From Streptomyces spororaveus (GTDB taxonomy: Bacteria > Actinomycetota > Actinomycetes > Streptomycetales > Streptomycetaceae), in contig NZ_BNED01000005.1 in assembly GCF_016755875.1 (NCBI RefSeq), forward strand, positions 7,949,501 through 8,013,500: 64,000 nt of DNA, written 5' to 3'. A model generated the notes under the pieces. That model saw only the letters and a program-made list of their open reading frames with translations, searched no databases and was not told the DNA's origin. Position 1 is the first letter of the stretch. The number at the start of each line of letters is the position of its first letter. Both the position numbers and the translations under genes were made by a program. This document shows, in pieces, positions 45,931 through 53,655 of the stretch.

Positions 45931-47523
45931 TCAGGCGAAGACGGCCTTGAGGGCCCGCAGCGCCGTCAACGGGTCGGACAGCGCGTGGTAGACGGCCGGA
46001 ACCTCCTGGTCGACGCCCAGCAGTTCGTACACCGCGTGCATAGCCCCGCGGACGGAGTACTCGACGGTGAAGACGACGTCTTCGGGGATCTCGGTGAACT
46101 GGCCGAGGAAGGCGAAGTTGGCCGACCCGGAGGGGACCACCAACGGCCGGTCGTGGAAGTCACGGCGCTCGAACTGGCTGGTGATGTAAGGCATCATCAC
46201 CGTCGTGACGGCAGTGGTGGCGCACACCTCGTCGGCGATGTCGTCGAAGCCGAGGTGCCCGAGCAGTTCGATGAGGATCTCCTGTCCCGTGGCCTCCGAC
46301 ATCTTCTTGCCGGTCAACTCGCCCGGCTCGTCCACGAACAGTCCGTACCCCCAAAGGGTGAAGACGTCCTCGGGCTGGCCGGCGAAGTGCGGCTGGTGGG
46401 GCACGACCACCGACATCAACCACCGGGAGTCCTTGAACGTCATCAGCGCCCCGGTGCCGGGGGCATTGCCGGAGAACTCCTCGATCCGCTTGAGCAGCGC
46501 CGGGCTGCGCATCGTCAAGGTGAACGACTCCCACTTGGCTTCGTCGACGTTGCCGTTGAAGGCTCCGGGCCGACCGAAGTCGGGGGCCTTGCGGGCCAGC
46601 GTCTCCCACAGGTTCCAGGCGCCGTCGCGCTTGTCGCGGACCAGCTCGGGGACGGTGTCGTCGCCTCCGTAGCGGGCGTCCGCGGTCATGGAGCCGATGG
46701 TGATGAACGCGTAGTCCCGCGGCCCGAGTCTGTACGACCCCGCTGTGCCGTCCCGCTCGAAGAGGATGCGCTCGGCCCGGCGCTCGCCCGCCCCGCCGAC
46801 GGCGAACTCCACATCGGTGACCCGGATTCCGCGCTCGATACGGACCCCCTGCCGCTCCAGCCACGCCTGTACCGGTCGAACGATCGAGTCGTACTGGTTC
46901 AGCCGGGTGCGCCGTACCCCGGCGAGGGTGTGGATACGGGGGAGTTCCTGGAGGAAGCGCAGGAAGTAGCGCTTGAGCTCGATGGCGCTGTGCCAGTTCT
47001 GGAAGGCGAAGGTGGTGCGCCACATCGCCCAGAAGTTGGTGCTGAAGAAGTGCTCGGAGAAGAAGTCCTCGATCCGGCGTGCCCCGATGACGGACTCGGG
47101 CAGTGTGAGGAGCCGGGCCATCTCCACCCGGTCGGCAGTGGTGAAGCCCAGCTCGGAGGCCTCGAGGATGTTGCCGGACGCGTCGATCAGTCGGGCGTTG
47201 GCGTGGGTGAGCCAGCGGGCGTTGAACTCCTCGGTCTCCTGCAGGACCGACACGCTGTCGTCGCCGAGCGTGGGGATCGTCTGCAGAAGGTTCCACAGGC
47301 AGACGTAGGCTTCGTCCTCCAGCATCCGGCCACCCCGGGCGACGTAGCCGGTGTCCGGTGCGCCACTGCCGTCGAGTGCGCCGCCGGCCTGAGGCAGTTC
47401 CTCGAGGATGCGGATGTTCCCGCCGGGCATTCCCGCGTCCCGTACAAGGAAGACCGCCGCGGCCAGCGAGGCGATTCCTCCGCCGACCAGATAGGCGTGG
47501 GAGCTATGGGTTTCGTTCGTCAT
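45931..47523 (-). CDS. ohyA: Oleate hydratase (MCRA family)
   Basis: A 530-residue FAD protein; the ATG at 47521-47523 follows GAAGGG. The dinucleotide fold AYLVGGGIASLAAAVFLVRD is at residues 10-29, the family block GGRMLEDEAYVCLWNLL near 64, and FWAMWRTTFAFQNWHSAIE and YITSQFERRDFHDRP further on. Oleate hydratases add water to the cis-9 double bond of free fatty acids, giving 10-hydroxystearate; they need FAD only structurally. Its role may be lipid detoxification or membrane adaptation. A possible box pair is at 47598-47634. Confidence 0.95.
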   Translation of the reverse strand: MTNETHSSHAYLVGGGIASLAAAVFLVRDAGMPGGNIRILEELPQAGGALDGSGAPDTGYVARGGRMLEDEAYVCLWNLLQTIPTLGDDSVSVLQETEEFNARWLTHANARLIDASGNILEASELGFTTADRVEMARLLTLPESVIGARRIEDFFSEHFFSTNFWAMWRTTFAFQNWHSAIELKRYFLRFLQELPRIHTLAGVRRTRLNQYDSIVRPVQAWLERQGVRIERGIRVTDVEFAVGGAGERRAERILFERDGTAGSYRLGPRDYAFITIGSMTADARYGGDDTVPELVRDKRDGAWNLWETLARKAPDFGRPGAFNGNVDEAKWESFTLTMRSPALLKRIEEFSGNAPGTGALMTFKDSRWLMSVVVPHQPHFAGQPEDVFTLWGYGLFVDEPGELTGKKMSEATGQEILIELLGHLGFDDIADEVCATTAVTTVMMPYITSQFERRDFHDRPLVVPSGSANFAFLGQFTEIPEDVVFTVEYSVRGAMHAVYELLGVDQEVPAVYHALSDPLTALRALKAVFA

Positions 47524-47597
47524 GGCCAAGCCCTTCGAAGGGCGAGGTGCCTCCCCGCCACTCCGTCCAGTCAACTCACCTGCCAGCACGGCCCACA

Positions 47598-47634
47598 GGA
47601 GCCGAGGGGCCTGGTCGCCAGGTCCGTTGGTCCC
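47598..47634. promoter_or_regulatory. Possible DosR/OsdR-like boxes upstream of oleate hydratase
   Basis: AGGTCCGTTGGTCCC (47620-47634) is a fair box; GGAGCCGAGGGGCCT (47598-47612) is weaker, 22 bp earlier. They are 75-111 bp upstream of the leftward start. Confidence 0.5.
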
Positions 47635-47714
47635 TGCGTACTGCTGGAGATCCCGTATCCGGGAGGACGTACACGTGCCCGCCTTGCGATGCGTCGCGTG
47701 TCGGCAGCCGGTCC

Positions 47715-47921
47715 TCACCGGGGCAGGCCAGTCGGCCTTCCGGTACCGCTGCCCTGACGGTCCAGGCTCATGGCGGCAGAGAGAGCGATGAGGCCGACGG
47801 CCATCATGATCAGTCCGACGAGCGGCCGGTCGGCGCTGCGCCATTGCCAGTCCACAGCGAACGTGAGGATGGCGCCGAGACCGATCGACGTGATGGCGCC
47901 GATGGCAAGGAGACCGGCCAT
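47715..47921 (-). CDS. Small two-TM membrane protein (DUF6458-like)
   Basis: A 68-residue protein; the ATG at 47919-47921 follows GGGAGGTG. TM1 is residues 3-20 (GLLAIGAITSIGLGAILTF), a short AVDWQWRSADRP loop follows, then TM2 (LVGLIMMAVGLIALSAAM) and a basic tail. The layout resembles the actinobacterial DUF6458 family; no function is known. It is divergent from the DoxX-like gene, and the boxes at 48007-48041 lie 86 bp from its start. Confidence 0.75.
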   Translation of the reverse strand: MAGLLAIGAITSIGLGAILTFAVDWQWRSADRPLVGLIMMAVGLIALSAAMSLDRQGSGTGRPTGLPR

Positions 47922-48006
47922 GGCACTCACCTCCCTTTTCCGTCGTCCACGAGACTCCTTGCCCCGTGCGGACCCCACTGTTGCGAACGGTGCACCGGCC
48001 TCCCAG

Positions 48007-48041
48007 GGGCCTGTCGGCCCCTCTCTCGGCCAACAGGGCCC
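48007..48041. promoter_or_regulatory. Tandem DosR/OsdR-like boxes in a divergent promoter
   Basis: GGGCCTGTCGGCCC (48007-48020) and CGGCCAACAGGGCCC (48027-48041), starts 20 bp apart. A half-matching GGGACCATTGGCTGC at 48122-48136 lies nearer to the DoxX-like gene. Confidence 0.65.
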
Positions 48042-48236
48042 TCACAGCGGCCAGAGCGATTCTTCCGGCCCCCGCATTTCGACCCCGCCTCCGAGATCGG
48101 CGGTGAACCACGCGGCCCTCAGGGACCATTGGCTGCGTGGCGCAGGCCCTTCGCCCCCATGGCCCCGCCCCCTCCGCGTGGGGACATTGGCCATGGGCAC
48201 GCACAGGGCCTGCCCATGAGGAAAGGTTCCTACGAC

Positions 48237-48869
48237 ATGGCTCTCCACCAGCACCAGCACCAGCACCGTCAGCTGGGAATGCGCTTCGCCGGGTGGCGCA
48301 AGGCCACCTCGGCCAAGACGTCCGGTATCGCGGCTGACGAACTCACCACGTCTCTGACCGTCGCGCGGGTCGCGGCAGCGACCCGGCTGCTGACCGCGTT
48401 CACGTTCCTCTGGGCTTTCGGCGACAAGACGTTCGGCTGGGGATACGCGACCCTGGCGGGCAAGGGATGGATCGATGGCGGGTCTCCGACCAAGGGCTTC
48501 CTGAGCCACGTCTCTGCCGGGCCGCTGGAGGAGACGTTCCACTCCTGGGCCGGGGCGGCCTGGGCCGACGGGACCTTCATGCTGGGACTGCTCGGCATCG
48601 GTATCGCCTTGGCGAGCGGGGTCGCCCTACGCGTCGCGGCTGCTGCGGGCACCACGATGATGGCGCTCATGTGGGCCGCCGAGTGGCCCCCTGCCAGGCA
48701 CCTCTCGGACGGCAGCCTCAGCTTGTCCACGAACCCGTTGGTGGACTATCACGTCCTGTACGCGGCGGTCCTGGTGACGCTCGCGGCGATCGGAGCGGGC
48801 CGCACCTGGGGCCTGGGCAGACTCTGGCAGAGCCTGCCCCTCGTCCGCGGCAAGCGCTGGCTCCTTTGA
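48237..48869 (+). CDS. DoxX-like membrane protein
   Basis: A 210-residue protein with a His/Gln-rich leader (ALHQHQHQHRQ), then about four hydrophobic segments: ATRLLTAFTFLWAFGDKTFG, FMLGLLGIGIALASGVALRV, AAGTTMMALMWAAEWPPA and VLYAAVLVTLAAIGAG. The WAFGDKTFGWGYAT and NPLVDYHVLYA blocks resemble the DoxX/DoxD quinone-linked thiosulfate dehydrogenase family; electron transfer is an inference. The ATG at 48237 follows AGGAAAGG; an in-frame ATG at 48216 is possible. A 12-bp hairpin follows. Confidence 0.75.
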   Translation: MALHQHQHQHRQLGMRFAGWRKATSAKTSGIAADELTTSLTVARVAAATRLLTAFTFLWAFGDKTFGWGYATLAGKGWIDGGSPTKGFLSHVSAGPLEETFHSWAGAAWADGTFMLGLLGIGIALASGVALRVAAAAGTTMMALMWAAEWPPARHLSDGSLSLSTNPLVDYHVLYAAVLVTLAAIGAGRTWGLGRLWQSLPLVRGKRWLL

Positions 48870-48884
48870 GACGCCGGAGGACGA

Positions 48885-48916
48885 TCCAGGGCCGCCGCAA
48901 CGGTGGCGGCCCTGGA
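48885..48916 (+). terminator. Hairpin after the DoxX-like gene
   Basis: 12-bp arms 48885-48896 and 48905-48916 are perfect complements around 8 bases, 15 bp after the stop. Confidence 0.75.
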
Positions 48917-49052
48917 CCGGCTGCAAACGATCAGGGTCGAACGGTCCTGACGGTTCTCGGCCTGCCCGGCAGCACCGGGTCACCCGACACCGCCGGTGTT
49001 GCACCTCTCGTGGCCGTGTAACGCGAGTTCATCGCGTCGGGGGATCCTGCAA

Positions 49053-49205
49053 ACGACGCGGTATCAGTACGAGACGAGCATGCGTCTCCACGTGGAGCCG
49101 TACTTTGGCGGCACCGCTATGGGGGCTGTCAGACCGAAGCACCTTCAGGCGTGGCTGAAGTGGAGGGTAGAGGAACGTGGTTACAGGGAGTCTTCACGCG
49201 CGAAA
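49053..49205 (+). pseudogene. Tyrosine-type integrase, core-binding-domain relic
   Basis: The frame reads TTRYQYETSMRLHVEPYFGG, then MGAVRPKHLQAWLKWRVEER, which is the SAM-like N-terminal domain of phage/ICE integrases. The catalytic domain is absent, and downstream the frame is unrelated. Confidence 0.7.
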
Positions 49206-49309
49206 CCGAGCTGGGCCTGCCGCTCGAGTTCGAGGCCGTGGTCCACCTGCGACCTTGACGGCGGCTGAAGCGTCTGCGCGGATCCGTGGCGGATCTTGTG
49301 CCCACGTGA

Positions 49310-49800
49310 CAACAGCTCCTGATTCCTGTCCTCGGCCTGGAGCTGGGCGACGGCAGCGTCGATGTGCTTCGTCGTCCAGAGCGCGATGGCGTCGGCCGAC
49401 CAGACCGCTCTTGCCGAGCTGGTCCTCCATTCCTTCGCGGTACGCCTGGTGGATAGTGCCGCGCTTGCCGTGGCGCACGTCCCCTCGCGAGCTAGTGAGG
49501 GTACTTCTGTACGGTGAGATGTCGGTTCGTCTGGCGGCGGTAGGTATCAACGGCGGGAGCGACCACCTGCGGCAGACTCGGTCTGCGCAATCTTTCCGTA
49601 CTTCGCGAACGCCGCCCCAGGGAAGTTGGACTCCTGCGCGCCCGAGCATGCACAGCAGGTCGTAGCCCCGGACCGGGTTGGTGACTGCAGAGCCGGCGAC
49701 CATGGGCATGTCCGACCACTGCGTGATCACCTTGTTCAGGCCCGCGCGGTTGCGTGCCAGGTCCGCGGCGCCGTACGTGTCCGTCTCGGCGCCGGGCATA
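49310..49800 (-). mobile_element. Tn3-family transposase relic, several frameshifts
   Basis: Pieces of the DDE domain of a Tn3 transposase occur in order in different minus-strand frames: YGAADLARNRAGLNKVITQW and AVTNPVRGYDLLCMLGR; then DTYRRQTNRHLTVQK; then HGKRGTIHQAYREGMEDQLG; then LWTTKHIDAAVAQLQAE. The start and the metal-binding end are missing, so it is dead. No 38-bp Tn3 inverted repeats were found. With the integrase relic it marks a past insertion at the island's edge. 48917-49052 and 49801-49937 show nothing else. Confidence 0.8.
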
Positions 49801-49937
49801 GTGGCCGCTAAAACCGCTGGTCGTCCTGGTCGGTCGCGTCACCGTTGGGTGAAGTTGCAGCCGAGGATCCAGGGCAGTCTGAATACCTCGGGAGGCCGCG
49901 CTTCGCGCCGACTGGCGGTGCTTTGGGTGGGTGTCGC

Positions 49938-50606
49938 TCAGGTGTTGCGCTGGCCGTGGGTGGTCTGGCGGAGTTGTTCGGTGTGCTGGGTCAGGGCATC
50001 GATGCTTGCGGCGAGTTCGGCGTCCTGGGGTCGTAGGTGGTTGCGGGTGTCGGTCAGGGGGCGCACGAGGCGGGCGGCGTCGTCGTGGCCGAGGGCCTGG
50101 TTCAGGGTGCCGATCGCGTCTGCGGCGCTGGCGGGGAGGCCGGTGAGGGCGGTGATCTGTGCGGCGAGGCGTCGGAGGTCGGCTGCGTTGTCGCGGGCCC
50201 AGGCGGTGACGGTGCGGTCGGCGGCGCGGGTGTCGCGGGTGGCCTGGACGCGTTCTTCGCCGGTGGAGCCTGGGGTGCCGGGGCGCAGGCGGAGGTAGCG
50301 GCGTTCGGCTGCCTGGCGGCTGGCGACTCCGAGGGGGCCGGCGAGCTCGGCCCAGCTGGCGCCCTGGGTGCGGGCCGTTTCGATCAGGGCGCTCTCCCAG
50401 CCGGCGAGCTGTTCGCGGACCTCGCGCAGCGTCAGCAGTGCGGCCAGGGCCGGGTGCGGGCCGGAGCCGGCCGCGGGTGCCGCTGGGGTCGCAGGCGTTT
50501 GCGCGGAGGGCTGCTGCGCTTCCTTTACGGACTGGTTGATGGCCTCCAGTGCTGCCGCTGCGGCAGGGAAGGGAACAGGTGTGGCCTGCGGGGCGGGTTC
50601 GCTCAT
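49938..50606 (-). CDS. rheA: Probable hsp18 repressor RheA-type protein
   Basis: A 222-residue protein; the ATG at 50604-50606 follows ACGGAGAG. An Ala/Pro/Gln-rich leader (residues 1-50) is followed by a helical domain with a likely HTH (ALIETARTQGASWAELAGPL, VASRQAAERRYLRLRPG), then a C-terminal helical region. It is divergent from hsp18, as rheA is in Streptomyces albus, and the RheA operator sequence lies between. In S. albus RheA is a heat-sensing repressor. The name rests on position and operator; sequence identity was not measured. Confidence 0.75.
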   Translation of the reverse strand: MSEPAPQATPVPFPAAAAALEAINQSVKEAQQPSAQTPATPAAPAAGSGPHPALAALLTLREVREQLAGWESALIETARTQGASWAELAGPLGVASRQAAERRYLRLRPGTPGSTGEERVQATRDTRAADRTVTAWARDNAADLRRLAAQITALTGLPASAADAIGTLNQALGHDDAARLVRPLTDTRNHLRPQDAELAASIDALTQHTEQLRQTTHGQRNT

Positions 50607-50648
50607 GGGACTCTCCGTCGTCTCGTCATCCTCCAGATGACCACGTGC

Positions 50649-50677
50649 TTGTCATCGTTTCGATGACATGTTACAAC
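50649..50677 (+). promoter_or_regulatory. hsp18 promoter with RheA operator
   Basis: TGTCATC-N5-GATGACA (50650-50668) is exactly the operator reported for RheA in S. albus. It overlaps a likely -35 TTGTCA (50649-50654); TACAAC at 50672-50677 fits as -10 with 17-bp spacing. hsp18 starts 59 bp downstream. Confidence 0.88.
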
Positions 50678-50735
50678 GGGAGCACGTTGAAGCGCATTGG
50701 CAGTTTCTGCCTGAACCAACTGGAGGTGTTTCGCG

Positions 50736-51170
50736 ATGTTGATGCGCACCGACCCGTTCCGCGAGATGGACAGGATTGTCCAGCAGCTGTCGGGTACGTC
50801 CGGGACCTGGTCCAAGCCGTCGGTCATGCCGATGGATGCCTACCGCGAAGGCGACGTGTACGTGATCGCCTTCGACCTTCCGGGGGTGAGCCCCGAGGCG
50901 ATCGACATCGACGTCGAGCGGAACATGCTGACGGTCAAGGCGGAACGCCGGCCGGCCGCCAAGGGCGACACCGTGCAGATGGAGCTCTCCGAGCGGCCCC
51001 TGGGTGTCTTCTCCCGCCAGATCATGCTGGCCGACACCCTCGACACCGAGCGCATCGAGGCCGACTACGACGCGGGTGTCCTGACCGTGCGGATCCCGAT
51101 CGCCGAGCGCGCCAAGCCCCGCAAGATCAGCATCGGCGGCGAGAGCGGCCGCAAGCAGATCTCCGGCTGA
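50736..51170 (+). CDS. hsp18: Small heat-shock protein Hsp20 family
   Basis: A 144-residue alpha-crystallin-type chaperone; the ATG at 50736 follows GGAGGTG. N-terminal FREMDRIVQQL, then the alpha-crystallin domain from about residue 30 (MPMDAYREGDVYVIAFDLPG) to the conserved end YDAGVLTVRIPIAERAKPRK. A short polar tail follows. It holds unfolding proteins in large oligomers and is heat induced through the operator upstream. hspX of M. tuberculosis is a DosR gene of the same family, but no DosR-like box is seen here. Confidence 0.95.
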   Translation: MLMRTDPFREMDRIVQQLSGTSGTWSKPSVMPMDAYREGDVYVIAFDLPGVSPEAIDIDVERNMLTVKAERRPAAKGDTVQMELSERPLGVFSRQIMLADTLDTERIEADYDAGVLTVRIPIAERAKPRKISIGGESGRKQISG

Positions 51171-51189
51171 CCCCCCGTACCAGCCGGCG

Positions 51190-51238
51190 GCGGAGGGCGG
51201 GGGAGAGCCGATTCCCCCTCCGGCACCCCGCCCTCCGC
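51190..51238 (+). terminator. Hairpin after hsp18
   Basis: GCGGAGGGCGGG (51190-51201) pairs with CCCGCCCTCCGC (51227-51238); the 25-base loop can form an inner GGGGA/TCCCC hairpin. Confidence 0.65.
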
Positions 51239-51281
51239 ACCCCTCTTCAGACCCCCTTCACCCCTTTCCGGAGGTGATGTG

Positions 51282-51677
51282 ATGTCGATGCGCAGGGAGG
51301 CGTTCCTGGCCCACGTCCAGGAACGAGGTGAGTACGAGACCTTGCAGGACGCCGACCGTGTGGCCCGCGTCGTCCTGGCCCTGCTCGGCGCACACCTGGT
51401 GGGCACCGTGCGGGCCGAGCTCGCCGCCCGGCTGCCCGAGACGTACGCCCTGATCCTCCTGAACCCGTTGCAGGCGGCGGAGCCGCTCTCGCCGGAGCGG
51501 TTCGTCCGTGCGACCGCGGCCTGGATCGAGGGCGCCACAGAGAGGACGGCCCTGTGGGACATCGGCGCCGTCCTGTCCACCGCGGCCGCCGCGGCGGGTG
51601 ACGTGCTGACCCGCGAGGTCCTGCTCCAGCTCCCGCACGGCTACGACCTCCTCTTCGGCCACCCCCAGCCCACCTGA
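51282..51677 (+). CDS. DUF2267 protein
   Basis: A 131-residue protein; the ATG at 51282 follows CCGGAGGTG (GTG at 51279 possible). The core FLAHVQERGEYETLQDADRV, AARLPETYALILLNPL and the end LLQLPHGYDLLFG fit DUF2267, usually found in stress or gas-vesicle-like contexts; function unknown. It follows hsp18 and may share heat regulation by read-through. Confidence 0.8.
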   Translation: MSMRREAFLAHVQERGEYETLQDADRVARVVLALLGAHLVGTVRAELAARLPETYALILLNPLQAAEPLSPERFVRATAAWIEGATERTALWDIGAVLSTAAAAAGDVLTREVLLQLPHGYDLLFGHPQPT

Positions 51678-51741
51678 CCCTCCATCCCATCCGTCCACCG
51701 GCCGCAGGGCCGGACCCTTCGCAGAGAAAGGCAACCACAGC

Positions 51742-51783
51742 CGTGTACGACCAGCCTCGACCGAACCGGGCCGCCCCGCCATG
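51742..51783 (+). pseudogene. Truncated gene start (GTG and 12 codons)
   Basis: A GTG with GAGAAAGG upstream begins VYDQPRPNRAAPP and then stops. It looks like the start of a lost downstream gene; no family can be assigned. Confidence 0.25.
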
Positions 51784-51789
51784 ACGTTC

Positions 51790-52172
51790 GACCAGATGCT
51801 GGAACGCGTGACGTCGATTCCCAGCGCGTCGCCGACCTGCCGGGCCATCACCGGTCCGGCCGCCTGCCGCACGGCGGCAAGAATGCGCTGGTAGTCCGGC
51901 GGGGGCATGGTCTCCTCCACATTCGGCGTGCGTGCGGGATCAGCATCACCGCTCGTCCGCCCACCCGCCCACCCGCCCACCCGCCCGGGCGTCGGCGCGG
52001 CCGAGGCGCGTTCGCCGGCGAGCTGTTCGCTCATCCGCTCAAGGACACGTTCGGCGACGGCGAGTTCATCCCGCTCAGCCCGCACCTCCGCCAGCTGCTC
52101 GGTCAGCTGTTCTTCGAGTTCGTCCCGCTCCGCCCGCCGCGCGGTGGTCCGTTCCAGCAGCTCGGGATCCAT
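51790..52172 (-). pseudogene. Coiled-coil/winged-helix protein, C-terminally truncated
   Basis: The minus-strand frame starts at 52172 with a charged coiled coil (ARRAERDELEEQLTEQLAEV, AERVLERMSEQLA), has a Gly/Pro linker and reaches an HTH-like unit (YQRILAAVRQAAGPVMARQV, GDALGIDVTRSS). It then loses sense before the expected C-terminus. The open frame goes on antisense through DUF2267, which is not real coding. I know the layout from other Streptomyces hypothetical proteins; the function is unknown. Confidence 0.55.
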
Positions 52173-52456
52173 GTACCGGATCGTTGAAGGCCACCCGGCC
52201 GCAGCGAGTAGGAATCAGCGAACCGCCCTCCGTCAGATGATCTACTCCTCAGACAGCTGCCCCCGACCAGCGTGAGCACTCCAGGGACCGGTCGCACCAG
52301 CCCTTTGACCTGCGACTTCAAGTTGGCGGAGGCTCCTTGTCGGGGATCGTGCACAGCTGGCCTTGAGCAAGATTCGGCCCACGCTGGAGGGGCGCGTTTC
52401 CGGGACGGATCCGAGCTCTGTTGGGGCAGGGCGGCGAGGGCGCCGCCCTGCCGCTG
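52173..52456. other. Intergenic stretch without recognisable gene
   Basis: No frame with plausible start and codon pattern and no box or clear hairpin was seen. It joins the truncated coiled-coil relic to the copper-type genes and may be a deletion scar. Confidence 0.4.
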
Positions 52457-53089
52457 TCAGCCTGTCCTGAGCATGGTGCGCATGTGGGTGATCTCGGCGG
52501 TTTGGGAGGTGATGATGTCGTCGGCCAGGGCCTTGGCGGGGCCGGAGGAGCCCTGCTGCTTCTCCGTCTTGGCCATGGCGATGGCGCCTTCGTGGTGCTC
52601 GATCATCATGGTCAGGAACATCGTGTCGAAGGCGTTGCCCCTGGCGTTGCCCAGCCGGTCCATGTCCTGGTCGTCCATCATCCCGGGCATGCCGGAGCCG
52701 TCGCCGTGCCCCATGCCGTCCATGCTGACGCCGGTGGGGACCTTCTCGCCCCACGCATTGAGCCAGCCGGACATGGTCTCGATCTCCGGGGCCTGTGCCT
52801 TCTTGATTTCTTCTGCGAGTGCCTTGACGTCGGGGGATGTGCCGTGGGCGGCAGCCATGTCGGACATCAGGACGGCCTGGCGGTGGTGGGGGATCATCCC
52901 CTGCGCGAAGGTGACGTCCGCCTGGTTGTGCCGGTCGGCTTCTGGCGGCGCCGGGGCGGTCGTGGTGGCCGGAGCGGCGCCGGCCGTGTTCGTGGTGTTG
53001 TCGCTGCCGCACGCGGCAAGGACCAGGCCGGCGGCGACCGCGGTGGCCGCCAGGGCAGCCCTGCGCGGCAGGGATCGGTTCGTGTTCAT
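52457..53089 (-). CDS. DUF305 lipoprotein
   Basis: A 210-residue exported protein with a lipobox near residue 27 (GLVLAACGS). Two DUF305 ferritin-like helical units: FAQGMIPHHRQAVLMSDMAA (about 62-81) and FDTMFLTMMIEHHEGAIAMA (about 153-172). A Met/His-rich linker (MDGMGHGDGSGMPGMMDD) is typical of copper-binding. It is clustered with DUF6153 and a P1B ATPase, a common actinobacterial copper set; metal binding is inferred. Confidence 0.88.
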   Translation of the reverse strand: MNTNRSLPRRAALAATAVAAGLVLAACGSDNTTNTAGAAPATTTAPAPPEADRHNQADVTFAQGMIPHHRQAVLMSDMAAAHGTSPDVKALAEEIKKAQAPEIETMSGWLNAWGEKVPTGVSMDGMGHGDGSGMPGMMDDQDMDRLGNARGNAFDTMFLTMMIEHHEGAIAMAKTEKQQGSSGPAKALADDIITSQTAEITHMRTMLRTG

Positions 53090-53173
53090 GTCGCTGAGCT
53101 CCAGTGGTTCGGATGAGGGAGGGGCTGGCTCTCCGTGGCTGACGCGCTCGGGCGTGTGCCACGGGAGGAGTCC

Positions 53174-53620
53174 CTACGTCCGCAGGACCTGGAGGTCGGC
53201 GAGCAAGGGCGGTGCCCGCCCTCCGGCGGGTTCGTGGGCGAGTGCGAGCGACGGAGCGGGCTGGGCTCGGACATGGCCGCTCGGCATGCCGGTGAGGGGC
53301 GCGGTATCCGGCGTGGCGACGCTGGGAGCACCGGGCAGGGCCGCGGATGCGCACATCTGGTCCGCGTGATCGGCGTCGCGGACCGGGACCTGGTGCTCGT
53401 TGCCGCCGCAGAGATACAGCGGGTCGGCGGCCGTCGCGTGGTGGGACACATGCACCGTCACGCCCGTTGTCGGCAGCGAAGAGGCGGTGCCGAGACCGTG
53501 CATCCCAAGCAATCCGATCAGGAGGGCGAGGGCGAGCAACGGCCCGAGCCGCGGCACCGGCCGGGACTGCGGCTGCGTGCGGGGCTCGTGACCGGCCACA
53601 TTTCCCACCGTAAGACGCAT
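53174..53620 (-). CDS. DUF6153-type small exported/membrane protein
   Basis: A 148-residue protein from the ATG at 53618-53620 (GTG at 53626 is possible). It has a hydrophobic segment PLLALALLIGLLGMHGLG near residues 27-44, then a His/Cys-containing region (VHVSHHATAADPLYLCGGNE and DQMCASAALPG). Genes of this kind sit next to DUF305 genes in Streptomyces; function unknown, perhaps copper related. It is 84 bp upstream of DUF305 and probably in one transcript. Confidence 0.65.
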   Translation of the reverse strand: MRLTVGNVAGHEPRTQPQSRPVPRLGPLLALALLIGLLGMHGLGTASSLPTTGVTVHVSHHATAADPLYLCGGNEHQVPVRDADHADQMCASAALPGAPSVATPDTAPLTGMPSGHVRAQPAPSLALAHEPAGGRAPPLLADLQVLRT

Positions 53621-53655
53621 CCGCACGCGGCGCAGAACGGCCTGGGGGCACGGGG

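Noticed and set aside
50736..51170. hsp18 as a member of the box regulon, by analogy with mycobacterial hspX
   Set aside because: No GGGxCCnnnGGxCCC box upstream; the RheA operator explains the promoter.
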